Origin: Chloroflexota bacterium
GTDB taxonomy: Bacteria; Chloroflexota; Limnocylindria; Limnocylindrales; CSP1-4
Reading direction: 5' to 3'
Assembly: GCA_013694835.1 (NCBI GenBank)
Contig: JACDBP010000201.1
Location: 1-5,718, forward strand
DNA length: 5,718 nt
Shown: piece by piece, positions 5,387 through 5,718 of the stretch
How positions within the stretch are numbered: the first letter of the stretch is position 1
Layout of the letters: the number at the start of each line of letters is the position of its first letter
Made by a program: the position numbers and the translations under genes
Notes under the pieces: model-generated
What the model was told of the DNA's origin: nothing
The model's input: only the letters and a program-made list of their open reading frames with translations
Databases searched by the model: none

Positions 5387-5718
5387 TCGCGTTCGGATCC
5401 ACGCGGCGACCGATGCGGCAGTCTCGTCGACGGACGTGCTGTTCGTATCGATGTTGTCGTCGATGTGCCCCCGCAACCACGACGCCCATGCCAGCTGTTC
5501 CTCGATGTCACGCGCTCGCCATGGAGGCCTTGCCTCCGATCGCTGTCGACGGACCTCGTCTCGGCAGTCGAGCAGCAGGAAGTGCATTCGGAGGACCCAC
5601 CGACTCGGCGGCATGCCCTCGAAGTGGAAGGGCGCGAGTGGACCCAGGAGGGCGGTCGGCCGGCCGTTCTGAGCCACGGCGTGGGCGATCGCGAGCCACG
5701 CGGCCCGGATCGCCGCCC
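5375..5718 (-). CDS. C-terminal part of a probable P-loop kinase-like protein, 5' end off the window
   Basis: The minus-strand frame is open from the right edge to a TGA at 5377-5375, giving at least 113 residues of a C-terminus. It contains NGRPTALLGPLAPFHFE, then VLRMHFLLLDCRDEVRRQR, RPPWRARDIEEQLAWASWLR and DTNSTSVDETAASVAAWIR. A hydrophobic strand ending in LDC, an Arg-rich stretch resembling a kinase lid (RxxR...aRPxWR) and a closing 'DT...S.eetA..V..WI' helix fit small P-loop nucleoside/AAA-type kinases, whose Walker A motif would lie upstream, outside the window. A GTG at 5677 is a possible internal start, but the coding-like sequence AAWLAIAHAV continues upstream of it, so the gene most likely begins beyond 5718. 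It is convergent with the exporter ATPase gene and overlaps it by 12 bp. No link to glycan export is evident. The call as a real gene is firm; the function is tentative. Confidence 0.7.
   Translation of the reverse strand, partial: AAIRAAWLAIAHAVAQNGRPTALLGPLAPFHFEGMPPSRWVLRMHFLLLDCRDEVRRQRSEARPPWRARDIEEQLAWASWLRGHIDDNIDTNSTSVDETAASVAAWIRTRLRL

Overview
The window is very GC-rich and densely coding. It holds five protein-coding genes (two cut by the window edges), one decayed insertion-sequence fragment and three promoter-like sites. The codon bias, a peptidyl-prolyl isomerase anchored by an uncleaved N-terminal membrane helix, and apparently near-leaderless promoters suggest a high-GC, probably monoderm bacterium such as Chloroflexota or Actinomycetota. 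No marker gene here settles the lineage, so this is inference.

Layout. Positions 1-1686 (minus strand) are the N-terminal 562 codons of a membrane-anchored foldase with parvulin (SurA/PrsA-type) modules; its stop lies left of the window. After a 231-bp gap with a promoter-like site and a GC-rich inverted repeat comes a GT4-family glycosyltransferase at 1918-3135 (minus strand). Next is a 467-bp divergent intergenic region, 3136-3602. It contains the frameshifted 3' end of an IS256-family (mutator-type) transposase, followed by what looks like the right terminal inverted repeat of that element. On the plus strand, 3603-4514 and 4517-5386 form a two-gene operon encoding the permease and the ATPase of a Wzm/Wzt (TagG/TagH)-type polysaccharide ABC exporter. 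At the right edge, 5375-5718 (minus strand) is the C-terminal part of a gene that converges on the ATPase gene and overlaps its end by 12 bp. It resembles P-loop kinase-like proteins.

How the genes fit together. The glycosyltransferase and the divergent exporter pair look like part of a surface-glycan locus: the transferase would help build a lipid-linked glycan on the cytoplasmic face, and the ABC pair would move it across the membrane. The ATPase lacks the C-terminal carbohydrate-binding domain of O9a-type Wzt, as in teichoic-acid and many other exporters. The foldase is probably an independent extracytoplasmic folding factor.

Most notable observations: (1) the IS256 remnant between the two divergent genes; (2) a shared octamer GCTACG(A/C)T, 9-10 nt before the start codons of the glycosyltransferase and permease genes and again upstream of the foldase gene, suggesting -10 elements and near-leaderless mRNAs; (3) the foldase's serial parvulin modules, of which only the middle one keeps both canonical histidines. 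I saw no CRISPR array, tRNA, rRNA or intact mobile element.
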